Assembly (NCBI RefSeq): GCF_001402915.1
Contig: NZ_CP012945.1
Location: forward strand, 3,325,501-3,389,500
Direction of reading: 5' to 3'
Origin: Devosia sp. A16
GTDB taxonomy: Bacteria > Pseudomonadota > Alphaproteobacteria > Rhizobiales > Devosiaceae
Length of the DNA stretch: 64,000 nt
The notes below the pieces were generated by a model. That model was not told where the DNA came from. It saw only the letters and a program-made list of their open reading frames with translations, and did no database searches. The translations under genes were made by a program, and so were the position numbers. This document shows, one piece after another, positions 9,792-18,664 of the stretch. Each line of letters opens with the position of its first letter. Within the stretch, counting starts at the first letter, position 1.

Positions 9792-10151
9792 ATGCCCGTG
9801 GCCACCCCCGAGTTCATCTACAAGGTCGCGAGCCGCGAGATCTATGAGGCGTCGCTGGCTGCCGGCAGCTTTGTCGGCCAGCCCATCGACCTCAAGGATG
9901 GCTACATTCACTTTTCCAGCGCGGCGCAGCTGGGCGAGACCATCCGGCTCTACTTTGCCGGGCTGGGCGATCAGGTGCTGTTCCAGGTACCGGCGGCGCC
10001 GCTGGGGGACGCGCTGAAATGGGAGGCCTCGCGCGGCGGCGACCTGTTCCCGCATCTGTTCGCCACCCTGCCGATGGGGGCGGTCGCCAACGTTGCGCGG
10101 CTCGACGTGCCTGCCGACGGCGTCGTCCGGCTGCCGGATTGGGTCAAATGA
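9792..10151 (+). CDS. DUF952 family protein
   Basis: 119-residue small protein. FIYKVASREIYEASLAAGSF, then DLKDGYIHFSSAAQLGET, and a C-terminal HLFATLPMGAVANVARL are the recognisable DUF952 pattern (an IHFS core, with an H-L-Y/F-x-x-L-P motif near the end). Some family members are annotated as glutathione-transferase-like, but no reaction is established. Its stop overlaps the pyrD start (ATGA), so it is translationally coupled to pyrD, an arrangement seen in other alphaproteobacteria. Confidence 0.9.
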   Translation: MPVATPEFIYKVASREIYEASLAAGSFVGQPIDLKDGYIHFSSAAQLGETIRLYFAGLGDQVLFQVPAAPLGDALKWEASRGGDLFPHLFATLPMGAVANVARLDVPADGVVRLPDWVK

Positions 10152-11257
10152 TCTTCTCGCGCCTCTCGCCGCTGCTGCGCATGCCGCTGGTCTCCGGCCT
10201 GACCCGCGACACGCTGTTGAAGATGGACCCCGAGATCGCCCATGGCGCCACCATAGCGGCGCTGCGGCTCGGGCTGGCGCCCGAACAGGAGGGCGCCGAT
10301 CCGCCCGAACTGCGCACCAGCCTTTGCGGGCTCGAGCTCCGCAACCCCGTCGGCATGGCGGCCGGCTTCGACAAGAATGCCGAAGTGCCAAAGCCATTGG
10401 CGCGCATGGGGTTTGGCATGGTGGAGGTCGGCACGGTGACGCCGCGCCCGCAGTCGGGCAACCCCAAGCCGCGGCTGTTCCGCGTCAACCCTGCCGATGG
10501 CGTGATCAACCGCATGGGCTTCAACAACGAAGGCCATGACGCGGCCTTTGCCAGGCTGAAGGGCGCCCATGTCGGCGCCATCCTCGGGGTCAATATCGGG
10601 GCCAACAAGGATTCCGAGGATTTCGTCGCCGACTACGTCACCGGCGTCACCCGCTTTGCCGATGTCGCCGACTACCTGACGGTCAATATCTCTTCCCCCA
10701 ACACGCCGGGCCTCAGGAACCTCCAGGCCGACGAGGCGCTGACCCGTCTGCTGGCGGCGGTGCTGCAGGCCCGCTCCAAGGCCTCGGTGCGCGTGCCGGT
10801 GCTGCTGAAGATCGCGCCCGATCTCGACGAGAAGGCGCTCGACGGCATCGCTAAAGTGGTGCTGGCCACCGATCTCGATGGGCTGATCGTCTCCAACACG
10901 ACGCTGAGCCGCGACCCGGTGCAGGGCATGGAGAACGCCACCGAAACCGGCGGGCTCTCCGGCAAGCCGTTGTTCAACCTCGCGACGCAGAAACTGGCGC
11001 AGGTCCGCCAGCGGGTAGGAACGCTGCCGATCGTCGGCGTCGGCGGCATCCACTCGCCCGAAAGTGCGGTGGCCAAGTTCGAGGCCGGCGCCGACGCGAT
11101 CCAGCTCTACTCGGCGCTGGTGTTCGGCGGGCTCGACCTGCTCGACCGGCTGAAGCGCGGACTGAGCGCCGCCGTGCGGAGCCGTGGGCTGAAGTCGGTG
11201 TCGGAGCTGACCGGGCTGACCACGGCGGAGTGGGCGAGCGGGAAGGCGTCGCTGTAG
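10148..11257 (+). CDS. pyrD: Dihydroorotate dehydrogenase (quinone), class 2
   Basis: 369 residues. Oxidises dihydroorotate to orotate with FMN and passes electrons to membrane quinone: the fourth step of UMP synthesis. The amphipathic N-terminus (FSRLSPLLRMPLVSGLTRDT) is the membrane-association region that marks class 2. The catalytic stretch NISSPNTPGLRNLQ at about residue 180 carries the serine base. NPVGMAAGFDKNAEV and IVGVGGIHSPESAVAKFEAG form FMN contacts. Start ATG 10148 overlaps the upstream DUF952 stop. The final genes of the pathway are not in this window. Confidence 0.96.
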   Translation: MIFSRLSPLLRMPLVSGLTRDTLLKMDPEIAHGATIAALRLGLAPEQEGADPPELRTSLCGLELRNPVGMAAGFDKNAEVPKPLARMGFGMVEVGTVTPRPQSGNPKPRLFRVNPADGVINRMGFNNEGHDAAFARLKGAHVGAILGVNIGANKDSEDFVADYVTGVTRFADVADYLTVNISSPNTPGLRNLQADEALTRLLAAVLQARSKASVRVPVLLKIAPDLDEKALDGIAKVVLATDLDGLIVSNTTLSRDPVQGMENATETGGLSGKPLFNLATQKLAQVRQRVGTLPIVGVGGIHSPESAVAKFEAGADAIQLYSALVFGGLDLLDRLKRGLSAAVRSRGLKSVSELTGLTTAEWASGKASL

Positions 11258-11272
11258 GAGCCGGTGCGGGCT

Positions 11273-11382
11273 GACCCCAACCCCTGGCCGCTCCCCCTGA
11301 AACAGGGGGAGGGAGACGCTGGCCTCAATGTCAGTGGAAGGGTCTCCCTCCCCCTTGCGGGGAGGGGACAGGGGTGGGGGTC
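11273..11382. repeat. Palindromic intergenic repeat, family A copy 1
   Basis: The left end starts GACCCCAACCCCTG and the right end finishes CAGGGGTGGGGGTC; an inner hairpin (CTCCCCCTG/CAGGGGGAG) and a second inner CCTCCCCC/GGGGAGG stem are present. It fills the gap between pyrD and the convergent MATE gene and could also act as a terminator. Similar elements lie at 13471, 17736, 40983 and 43671. Confidence 0.7.
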
Positions 11383-11402
11383 CACAGCCACCAGCCCATC
11401 AG

Positions 11403-12743
11403 TCAGGCACTAAACAGACCCGCTTTCTTCCGCTCCAGCGCCCACCAGTAGAACCCGGCGCGGCAGAGGAAGAACAGGTGGATCGAGATCCATAGCCCGG
11501 TATTGCCGAGAGCCCCCTGCAGCACCACGGCGACGGCGAGGAAGAAAGCCAGGGCCAGCACCATGCCGTTGCGCATCACCGTGTTGAGCGTCACGCCCAC
11601 CAAGATCCCGTCGAACACGAAGGCCGGCATGCCGGTGAGCGAGGAGAGCGCTGCGATCCACAGGAACATCCGGGCGTATTCGCGCACCGGCTCGCTCGTG
11701 GTCATGAAGTCGATCAGGTACCAGCCGCCGGCAAACCAGACCAGCGCCAGCCCCACCGCGATCAGCGTCCCCCAGCCAAAGGCCAGCGCATAGGCTCGGT
11801 CGAAGGCGGGCCGCCAGTTGGCGCCCACTGCCTTGCCGCAGAGTTGCTCGGCCGCCTGCGCGATGCCATCGAGGAAGAAACCCGAGATCATCAGGAAGTT
11901 GAGGAGGATCGCGTTGGCGGCCAGCGGCACCTCGCCCAGCCGCGAGCCCTGCGCCGCGAAATAGGCATAGGCGCCCATCAGCGCGATGGAGCGGATCATC
12001 AGGTCGCGGCTCAACCCGAACATGCGGCGCAGCGCATGGCCGTGGAGCAGTTCGTCCGGCACGATCATCGCCATGACCTTGCGGAGCCCGCCAAAATGGC
12101 CCGCCAGCAGCCAGAGGCCGACAAGGCACGCCACGGCCTGGCCAATCACCGTTGCCAGCGCCGCCCCATGCGGGCCCCAGCCGAAACTCATCACGAACAG
12201 GATCGACAGCGGGATGTCGATCCCATGGATCAGCATCTGCAGCATCATGCCGGTCTTGGCCTGGGCGCGGCCATAGAACCAGCCGAGCAGCGCATAGTTG
12301 ATCAGCGAGAACGGCGCCGCCCAGATGCGGACCTCGAAATACTGCTGCATGGCCTCGGCGACGCCCGCGGTTGGAGCCATGGCGAGGTTGGCGAGCGCCA
12401 GCAGTGGCAACTGCAGCGCAAGCATCAGCGCCGCGGCGATCACCCCGATACCGATGGCGCGCGCCACATGCAGCAGCCCGTCGCGCGGATCGCGCGCCCC
12501 GATCGCCTGCGCCGTGAGCCCGGCGGTGCCGGTCCTCAAGAAATACGCCATCGAGAAGATGAAATCGAACACCAGCGCGCCCAGCACCACGCCGCCCAGC
12601 ATTGCAGCGTCGCCCTGCCGGCCGATCACAGTGATATCCACCAGTCCGGCCAGAGGCTCGGTGATGAAGGCGACGGAAGCGGGCAGCGCAATGGCCCAGA
12701 CGTCGCGCGAGCGCACGTCGAACGGATAGGTCGGTCGGGTCAA
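11403..12743 (-). CDS. MATE family efflux transporter
   Basis: 446-residue inner-membrane transporter with twelve predicted helices in two homologous halves, of the multidrug and toxin extrusion family (DinF-like branch). The opening LTRPTYPFDVRSRDVWAIA, then ITEPLAGLVDITVIGRQGD, is characteristic. It would export a cationic drug or metabolite in exchange for H+ or Na+. I take TTG 12743 as the start, two bases after the stop of the upstream kinase gene. This gives the usual family length; an in-frame extension upstream would overlap the kinase gene and encode an Arg-rich non-homologous stretch. Co-transcribed with that kinase. Confidence 0.88.
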   Translation of the reverse strand: MTRPTYPFDVRSRDVWAIALPASVAFITEPLAGLVDITVIGRQGDAAMLGGVVLGALVFDFIFSMAYFLRTGTAGLTAQAIGARDPRDGLLHVARAIGIGVIAAALMLALQLPLLALANLAMAPTAGVAEAMQQYFEVRIWAAPFSLINYALLGWFYGRAQAKTGMMLQMLIHGIDIPLSILFVMSFGWGPHGAALATVIGQAVACLVGLWLLAGHFGGLRKVMAMIVPDELLHGHALRRMFGLSRDLMIRSIALMGAYAYFAAQGSRLGEVPLAANAILLNFLMISGFFLDGIAQAAEQLCGKAVGANWRPAFDRAYALAFGWGTLIAVGLALVWFAGGWYLIDFMTTSEPVREYARMFLWIAALSSLTGMPAFVFDGILVGVTLNTVMRNGMVLALAFFLAVAVVLQGALGNTGLWISIHLFFLCRAGFYWWALERKKAGLFSA

Positions 12744-12745
12744 GA

Positions 12746-13426
12746 TCAGTGCTCGGTGAGAAGGTCTATGACGATATCGGCACGGCCGCGGGAGCGTTTC
12801 ACCAGGTCGTAATTGGCGAGGTCGACGCGCTCGACATGCTGCCGGTTGCGCTCGGCGGTAAACAGTCCGTGTTCGCCATGGCGCTTCAACAGGCGCTCCC
12901 GCACCGTGTCGCGTGGCAGGTCGACGAACACCGAGAGGTCGAGCAGCGGCTTGATCCGCCACCATGGCGCGTTGCCGAGCAGCAGGTAGTTGCCCTCGAC
13001 CACCAGCATTTTCACCGCCGCCGGCACGATGAAGGCATCGAGCACCACGTCCTCGATCTCGCGCGAATAGCCCGGACCACTCACCGGGCCGTCGGCGGCT
13101 TTCAGCCCCTCGAGGAAATCGGCGAAGGCGCCGCCTTCGAAGGTGTGGGGCGCCCCCTTGTCCTTGACCGTGCCCAAGCTCTCGAGCTTGGCGTGCAGCA
13201 TGTGGAAGCCGTCCATCGGCACGTAGGCAGCGCTGCCCGGCTTGGCACGGTTCAGGGCCTCGACCAGTTGCACGGCGAGCGTCGATTTGCCGACGCCGGG
13301 ACCGCCGGCAAGGCCGATGGCGACTCTGCCGGTGCGGTTGGCCGACACCGCCGCGGCGCGCTCGACCAGCCAGGCCAGCACCTGCTCCGGCGTCAGCTTG
13401 AGCTCCTGCTGCTCGTTGTCATTCAT
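12746..13426 (-). CDS. P-loop nucleoside/fructose kinase-like protein (FrcK-like)
   Basis: 226 residues. Walker A GGPGVGKST lies at about residues 41-49, followed by VPMDGFHMLHAKLES and a later VVEGNYLLLG. That order is typical of the uridine kinase/pantothenate kinase-like group that includes rhizobial FrcK. It should transfer phosphate from ATP to a small sugar or nucleoside; the substrate cannot be read. Start ATG 13426 (MNDNEQQ) was chosen over an upstream GTG because the added stretch lies in a repeat element. First gene of a two-gene unit with the MATE transporter. Confidence 0.8.
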   Translation of the reverse strand: MNDNEQQELKLTPEQVLAWLVERAAAVSANRTGRVAIGLAGGPGVGKSTLAVQLVEALNRAKPGSAAYVPMDGFHMLHAKLESLGTVKDKGAPHTFEGGAFADFLEGLKAADGPVSGPGYSREIEDVVLDAFIVPAAVKMLVVEGNYLLLGNAPWWRIKPLLDLSVFVDLPRDTVRERLLKRHGEHGLFTAERNRQHVERVDLANYDLVKRSRGRADIVIDLLTEH

Positions 13427-13470
13427 CGGTAGATCCTCCGCGGAGTGGCGTAGCGGATTCCATTGCGACA

Positions 13471-13592
13471 GACGACCCCCTCCCATCCTCCCCCATGAAG
13501 GGGGAGGTGCCCCGCCGGTTCGTGGGCACGATCGAGCCACAAGCTCGACTCTTCACCTCCCCCTTCATGGGGGAGGACGGGAGGGGGCCGTC
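13471..13592. repeat. Palindromic intergenic repeat, family A copy 2
   Basis: Two arms of about 36 bp in near-perfect inverted orientation, each holding its own CTCCCCC-ATGAA-GGGGGAG hairpin, separated by about 50 bp. It lies inside the divergent gap between the kinase and helicase genes and therefore near both promoters. Related to the elements at 11273 and 40983. Edges are approximate. Confidence 0.7.
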
Positions 13593-13654
13593 TCCCTCGG
13601 CTCTTGCTCGTTCGACCCACTCCCCCCATACTGTGCACAAACCGGGAACGCCCC

Positions 13655-16162
13655 TTGCCCCTCCGTTCAGAGATCACCGACTGGTTCGCCGGCAAGGGCT
13701 GGGCGCCGCGTGCGCATCAGTTGGCGGTGCTCGAGGCCACCGAGGCGGGGGATTCCGCGCTGCTGATCGCCCCCACCGGCGCCGGCAAGACCCTGGCGGG
13801 TTTCCTCCCCACCCTCAACGATCTGATCGAGCACCCGCGGCCGGGCCTTCATACGCTTTACCTGTCGCCACTGAAGGCGCTGGCGGTGGACGTGCAGCGC
13901 AACCTGATGACGCCGATCTCCGAGATGGGCCTCGGCATCCGCGTCGAGGCCCGCACCGGTGACACCCCGTCGCATCGCCGCCAGCGGCAGCGCTTCGATC
14001 CGCCCCAGATCCTCCTTACCACGCCCGAACAGCTGGCGCTGTTGCTGAGCCATCCGGACGCGCCAAAACTGTTCGGTTCGCTCCGCCGTGTCGTGCTCGA
14101 CGAGCTGCACGCCATGGTCACCAACAAGCGCGGTGAGCTGATGTCGCTGGGCGTTGCCCGCCTCGGCACGCTCGCGCCGCAATTGCGGATCACCGCGCTC
14201 AGCGCCACCGTCGCCCGCCCGGACCTGCTGCGCGACTGGATCGCGAGCCCGGTGCCGGGCGCCGAGGCGCGGCTGCTGATGGGGCAGGGCGGCGCCAAGC
14301 CGCATATCGAGATTCTGAAGTCCGCCGAGGTAATCCCCTGGGCGGGGCATTCCTCGCTCTACGCCATCCCCGACCTCTACCGCACCATCAAGCAGCACAA
14401 GACCACGCTGCTGTTCGTCAACACCCGCTCGCAGGCCGAGATGCTGTTTCAGGAACTGTGGCAAGCCAACGAAGACATGCTGCCCATCGCCATGCATCAC
14501 GGCTCGCTGGCGGTGGAGCAGCGCCGCAAGGTCGAGGCTGCGATGTCGGAGGGCCGGCTGCGCGCCGTGGTCTGTACTTCGACGCTCGATCTCGGCATCG
14601 ACTGGGGCGATGTCGACCTCGTCGTGCAGGTGGGCGCCCCCAAGGGCTCTTCCCGCATGCTGCAGCGCATCGGCCGCGCCAATCACCGGCTGGACGAGCC
14701 CAGCAAGGCGCTGTTCGTGCCCTCCAATCGCTTCGAGGTCCTGGAGTGCGAAGCGGCGCTCGAGGCCGTCGAGCACAACCAGCAGGACAGCGAGGATCCG
14801 GTTTCCGGAGGGCTCGACGTGCTGGCGCAGCACATCCTCGGCAGCGCCTGCGCCGATGCCTTCGATCCGGTGGCGCTGCATGCCGAGATCCGCCGCGCCT
14901 GGCCGTATCGCGAGCTGAGCTGGGAGCAGTTCGAGCGCACCGTCGATTTCGTCGCCACCGGCGGCTATGCGCTGCGCGCCTACGAGCGCTACGCCAAACT
15001 GCGCCAGACCGGCGACGGCAAGTTCCGCATCGCCAACCCGCAGGTGGCGCAACAGTACCGGCTCAATATCGGCACCATCGTCGAGGAGCCGATGGTCAAG
15101 GTTCGGCTGGTCAAGGGGCGTGGCTTCACCAGGGGCGCCACCACCGGACCCATCGGTCGCTTCGGCCGGGTCCTGGGCGAGATGGAGGAGTATTTTTTCA
15201 CTACCCTCACCAAGGGCGACACCTTCCTGTTCGGCTCCGAGATCGTCGCCTACGAGGGGATGTTCGAGAGCGAGGCCTATGTCAGCCGCTCGCAGGGCAA
15301 GGACCCGAAAATCCCATCTTACATGGGCGGCAAGTTCCCGCTCTCCACCTTCCTTGCCGACGGTGTCCGCAAACTCCTCGCTCATCCCGACGAATGGCAC
15401 CTGTTGCCCGACCAGGTGAGCGACTGGCTGCGCCTGCAGCAGGAAGCCTCGATCCTGCCGGCCCAGGACTCGCTGCTGGTCGAAACCTTCCCGCGCGGCG
15501 CGCAGAATTACCTCGTCTGCTACCCGTTCGAAGGGCGGCTGGCGCACCAGACGCTCGGCATGCTGCTGACCCGGCGGCTGGAGCGGGCGCGCGCCCGCCC
15601 GCTCGGTTTCGTCGCCTCCGACTACTCGCTCGCCGTCTGGGGCCTCGGCGATTTCTCGGCGCTGATCCGCACCGGCAGGTTGTCGCTCGACGACCTGTTC
15701 GACGAGGACATGCTGGGCGACGACCTCGAGGCCTGGCTCGACGAAAGCCAGCTGATGCGCCGCACCTTCCGCAACTGCGCCATCATCGCCGGGCTGATCG
15801 AGCGCCGGCATCCGGGCCAGAAGGAAAAGACCGGCCGGCAGATCACCGTCTCCTCCGACATCATCTACGATGTGCTCTACCAGCACGAGCCCGACCACAT
15901 CCTCATCCAGGCCACCCGCCGTGACGCGGCGCGCGGGCTGCTCGATATCGAGCGGCTCGGCCACATGCTCGCCCGCATCAAGCGCCACATCGTGCATAAG
16001 CCGCTCGACCGAATCTCGCCATTGGCGGTACCGGTATTGCTCGATATCGGAAAAGTTCCGGTGGTCGGCGAGGCCCGCGAAAGCACCATGGCCGAAGCTG
16101 CCGAGGAGCTGATCGCCGAAGCCATGGGCGTTAGCCCCGAGATGAGGAAACGGGCGAATTGA
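13655..16162 (+). CDS. Ligase-associated DNA damage response DEXH-box helicase (Lhr-like)
   Basis: About 835 residues, a superfamily 2 helicase of the Lhr core type. Walker A is APTGAGKT near residue 42. Motif II is VLDELHAM (DEXH) and motif III is LSATVARPD. STLDLGIDWGDVD and QRIGRANHR are motifs V and VI. A long C-terminal winged-helix and Lhr-specific region follows. This matches the helicase of the ligase-associated repair set (helicase, PdeM, exonuclease, ATP-dependent ligase). TTG 13655 is my chosen start (GGGA upstream); an in-frame TTG at 13604 is an alternative. The stop overlaps pdeM by 4 bp. Confidence 0.92.
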   Translation: MPLRSEITDWFAGKGWAPRAHQLAVLEATEAGDSALLIAPTGAGKTLAGFLPTLNDLIEHPRPGLHTLYLSPLKALAVDVQRNLMTPISEMGLGIRVEARTGDTPSHRRQRQRFDPPQILLTTPEQLALLLSHPDAPKLFGSLRRVVLDELHAMVTNKRGELMSLGVARLGTLAPQLRITALSATVARPDLLRDWIASPVPGAEARLLMGQGGAKPHIEILKSAEVIPWAGHSSLYAIPDLYRTIKQHKTTLLFVNTRSQAEMLFQELWQANEDMLPIAMHHGSLAVEQRRKVEAAMSEGRLRAVVCTSTLDLGIDWGDVDLVVQVGAPKGSSRMLQRIGRANHRLDEPSKALFVPSNRFEVLECEAALEAVEHNQQDSEDPVSGGLDVLAQHILGSACADAFDPVALHAEIRRAWPYRELSWEQFERTVDFVATGGYALRAYERYAKLRQTGDGKFRIANPQVAQQYRLNIGTIVEEPMVKVRLVKGRGFTRGATTGPIGRFGRVLGEMEEYFFTTLTKGDTFLFGSEIVAYEGMFESEAYVSRSQGKDPKIPSYMGGKFPLSTFLADGVRKLLAHPDEWHLLPDQVSDWLRLQQEASILPAQDSLLVETFPRGAQNYLVCYPFEGRLAHQTLGMLLTRRLERARARPLGFVASDYSLAVWGLGDFSALIRTGRLSLDDLFDEDMLGDDLEAWLDESQLMRRTFRNCAIIAGLIERRHPGQKEKTGRQITVSSDIIYDVLYQHEPDHILIQATRRDAARGLLDIERLGHMLARIKRHIVHKPLDRISPLAVPVLLDIGKVPVVGEARESTMAEAAEELIAEAMGVSPEMRKRAN

Positions 16163-16890
16163 CTTCTGCCTGGGCAGCACGCACTGCCCCGATCGACGAC
16201 AAGGGCGACCCCGTGCACCTGCTTTTCGCCGGTCACAGCTTCGAGCCACTGCCCTCGGGTGCCCTCTGGTGGGCCGCCGAAGGCGTGCTGCTGGTCGCCG
16301 ACCTGCACCTCGAAAAGCTCTCCTCCTATGCCAAACGCGGCAGCCTGTTGCCGCCCTACGACACAGGCCTGACGCTTCGCCGCCTCGAGGCCGATATCGC
16401 GGCGACCGGCGCCGGCGAAGTGATCGCGCTCGGCGACAGTTTTCATCGTGACGAAGGCACTTCGACGCTGCAGCCCGCCGATCGCCTGCGCCTGGCGGCG
16501 CTGATGGGCAAGGCGCGCTGGACCTGGATTTCCGGCAACCACGACCCGGCGCCGCACAGCCTCGGCGGCATCTGCGTCACTGGCCTCGACCGCGCCGGGC
16601 TGACGCTGACGCATGAGCCCAAGCCGGGGCAGGGCGTCGTCGCCGGTCACCTCCATCCCGCCGCGCATGTGGCGATGAACGGCCGATCGATCCGCCGCCC
16701 CTGTTTCGTCCACGATGGCCGGCTGCTGGTGCTGCCTGCCTATGGCGCAGCGACCGGCAGCCTCAATATCCTGAGCCCCGCCTTTGTCGGCCTGCTGCAT
16801 TGGCCGACTCTGGAGGTTGCGATGATCGGGCGGGGCCGGGTCTATCCGGTGAGCCCGAAGCGCCTGGTGACGGGCTACGAGGCCTGGTGA
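16159..16890 (+). CDS. pdeM: Ligase-associated DNA damage response endonuclease PdeM
   Basis: 243-residue calcineurin-like metallophosphoesterase. The metal-binding motifs occur in order: VADLHLEK, ALGDSFH, SGNHDP and AGHLHPAA. This is the phosphoesterase partner of the Lhr-type helicase just upstream, and the TTG start (16159) overlaps the helicase stop as TTGA, giving tight coupling. The pair is thought to act in DNA repair together with an exonuclease and an ATP-dependent DNA ligase, which are not adjacent here. The in-frame start at 16159 gives an N-terminus somewhat longer than the conserved domain. Confidence 0.9.
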   Translation: MTSAWAARTAPIDDKGDPVHLLFAGHSFEPLPSGALWWAAEGVLLVADLHLEKLSSYAKRGSLLPPYDTGLTLRRLEADIAATGAGEVIALGDSFHRDEGTSTLQPADRLRLAALMGKARWTWISGNHDPAPHSLGGICVTGLDRAGLTLTHEPKPGQGVVAGHLHPAAHVAMNGRSIRRPCFVHDGRLLVLPAYGAATGSLNILSPAFVGLLHWPTLEVAMIGRGRVYPVSPKRLVTGYEAW

Positions 16891-16993
16891 AGCGGCCCGG
16901 GCACGCACCCCCAAATATTCTCGTTCCGAACCCTTGATCGGCAAGTAACACACCACCCACGTGTCAGCTTCAAACGGGAACGGGACAATCGAC

Positions 16994-17704
16994 ATGCATG
17001 GGATCGTGAAACTGACCGCCGCAGCCACGGCGCTGCTGCTCCTCGCCGCGCCGGCTTTTGCCGAAACCCGCAACATCGAGCTGCCGGCCTTCGGCGCGCT
17101 CGATGTCTCGTCCGGGATCGATGCCATCGTCACCGTGGGCGGCACCCAGTCGATCACCGCCGAGGCCAAGGACAAGCGCCTGCTCGACGACCTGCAGCTC
17201 AAGGTCGAGGGCAATACGCTGAAGGCCTATTATGACTGGAGCTTTTTCGACATCTTCAGCTTCGGCAGCCGCGATCAGGTCAAGCTCACGATCACCGTGC
17301 CGGCGCTCAGCCGCGTCGATGCGAGCGCCGGTGCCGATATCGAGGCGACCGGTGTCTCTGGCGATACGCTGAAGTTCAATTCGTCCAGCGGCGCCGACCT
17401 GACGCTGCGCGCCGTCGCCGGCAAAGCCATCGAGCTCAATGCCTCGTCCGGCGCCGGGCTGAAGATCGACGGCACCTGCGAGGACGGCAAGGCCAATGCC
17501 TCGTCCGGCTCGGACCTCGATGCCGAAAAGCTGCTCTGCGCCACCATGGACGCCAATTCGTCCTCCGGCTCCGACCTCGAAGTCCATGCCTCGCAGTCGA
17601 TCAAGGCCAACGCCTCCTCGGGCTCCGACCTCACCATCTACGGCAACCCGGCCGAGGTCGATCAGGAGTCGAGCAGCGGCAGCGACATCAAGCTCGAGAA
17701 CTAG
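16994..17704 (+). CDS. Exported head GIN domain (DUF2807) protein
   Basis: 236 residues with a signal peptide (GIVKLTAAATALLLLAAPAFA). The mature part starts ETRNIELPAFGALDVSSGID, which matches the putative auto-transporter adhesin head GIN domain. Its second half is a run of short repeats around SSG(S/A)DL (for example ASSGSDLD, SSSGSDLEVHA, ASSGSDLTI), as expected for a right-handed beta-helix. Start ATG 16994 gives a clean signal peptide; a GTG at 16961 would add 11 residues before it. The location is periplasm or surface. No enzymatic function is known. Confidence 0.8.
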   Translation: MHGIVKLTAAATALLLLAAPAFAETRNIELPAFGALDVSSGIDAIVTVGGTQSITAEAKDKRLLDDLQLKVEGNTLKAYYDWSFFDIFSFGSRDQVKLTITVPALSRVDASAGADIEATGVSGDTLKFNSSSGADLTLRAVAGKAIELNASSGAGLKIDGTCEDGKANASSGSDLDAEKLLCATMDANSSSGSDLEVHASQSIKANASSGSDLTIYGNPAEVDQESSSGSDIKLEN

Positions 17705-17735
17705 GCGGTTCAACAAATCCGCGGACCGGAGTTCT

Positions 17736-17893
17736 GGCCCTCTCCCCTGAGGGGAGAGGGTAGTGCAGCTAGGACCGCTTGGTCCGTAGCGAAACTTGGG
17801 TGAGGGGTTCAGCCTCTCAGTATGCTGGCTCGTCAAGCATGTCGCACCGCTTCACCCCTCCTACGGCCCTTCGCGTAGAGATGGAGGGACGGC
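17736..17893. repeat. Palindromic intergenic repeat, family A copy 3
   Basis: Starts with the hairpin CCCTCTCCCCTGAGGGGAGAGGG and contains GGGTGAGGGGTTCAGC and a right-hand GCTTCACCCCTCCTACGGCC. The internal AGCTAGGACCGCT segment is shared with the copy at 43671, so these two are close relatives. It lies between convergent genes and may terminate both. Confidence 0.7.
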
Positions 17894-17905
17894 GGCGAAC
17901 TTGCC

Positions 17906-18664
17906 CTACCGCTTGAACACCACGCCGCCGAGCCAGCCGGTGAACAGCGCCAGCGCCACGCAGACCAGGCCGTAGAGCAAAGGCTGCGTGCGTGCCGATT
18001 GGCCGAGGAAGCGCTCGAAGCCGATCTTGCGCACCGAGAACCCATCGGATTTCTCGGCGATCACCTTGCCGTTCTTGATCAGGTAGGTGTGCGCCAGATA
18101 AGGCCCCGGCGGCGCATCCGAGGGCAGCACCACCTGGGCGAAGTAGAAGGTGTCGGAGCGGAACACCACGCCGTTCTCGTTGAGCTTGAACATGCCCTTC
18201 TGCTGCATCAACCGGGTCAGCTCGCCGCCGAACACCGTGGCGTCCCACCAGCCCGCCTTGGCGGTGTAGCGCGCTTGGCTGTCGAGCGGGATTTCCTTCT
18301 CGGCCAGGGTGATCGGGTCGGTGATGTTGCTCAGCGGCGCATCGCTCAGCACCTGGTAAAACGAGGGGAAGCGCTCGAACTCGGCCTGCGAGGTGTTGAG
18401 CCAGATGCCGAACTGGTTGGTCTTGCGCCGCGCCACCCGGTTCTGCAGCGGCCCGGTAATGGTGATGATGGCGTGATAGGGCCCCTCGACGAAGCGCTGC
18501 TCGGCCCCTACCTCCGGCTCGATCGAGCCGAACAGCGTCAGCGTCTGGCCGGCAAAGCTCGAGGTGATCGAGACCTCATCCTGGCTGACCTGGGTCACCA
18601 GCCGTTCCGCCCATGCCGGCGAGGCAGCGAGGACCAGCGCCAGCGCGAGCAGCAGCGGGCGCAT
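17906..18664 (-). CDS. TIGR02186-type transmembrane protein
   Basis: 252 residues. A signal peptide (MRPLLLALALVLAASPAWA) is followed by ERLVTQVSQDEVSITSSFAG, an extracytoplasmic beta-rich region, and one C-terminal membrane helix (PLLYGLVCVALALFTGWLGGVVF). This is the TIGR02186 family, nearly always next to a TSUP transporter. Its start overlaps the TSUP stop by one base (TGATG), so it is coupled to it. It probably works as a periplasm-facing accessory subunit of that transporter; the biochemical role is unknown. Confidence 0.85.
   Translation of the reverse strand: MRPLLLALALVLAASPAWAERLVTQVSQDEVSITSSFAGQTLTLFGSIEPEVGAEQRFVEGPYHAIITITGPLQNRVARRKTNQFGIWLNTSQAEFERFPSFYQVLSDAPLSNITDPITLAEKEIPLDSQARYTAKAGWWDATVFGGELTRLMQQKGMFKLNENGVVFRSDTFYFAQVVLPSDAPPGPYLAHTYLIKNGKVIAEKSDGFSVRKIGFERFLGQSARTQPLLYGLVCVALALFTGWLGGVVFKR

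Noticed and set aside
13667-16249. 860-codon open frame antisense to the helicase and pdeM genes
   Set aside because: It mirrors the clear Lhr/PdeM coding sequence, is rich in Arg/Gly/Gln with no recognisable domain, and is a common artefact of GC-rich codon use.
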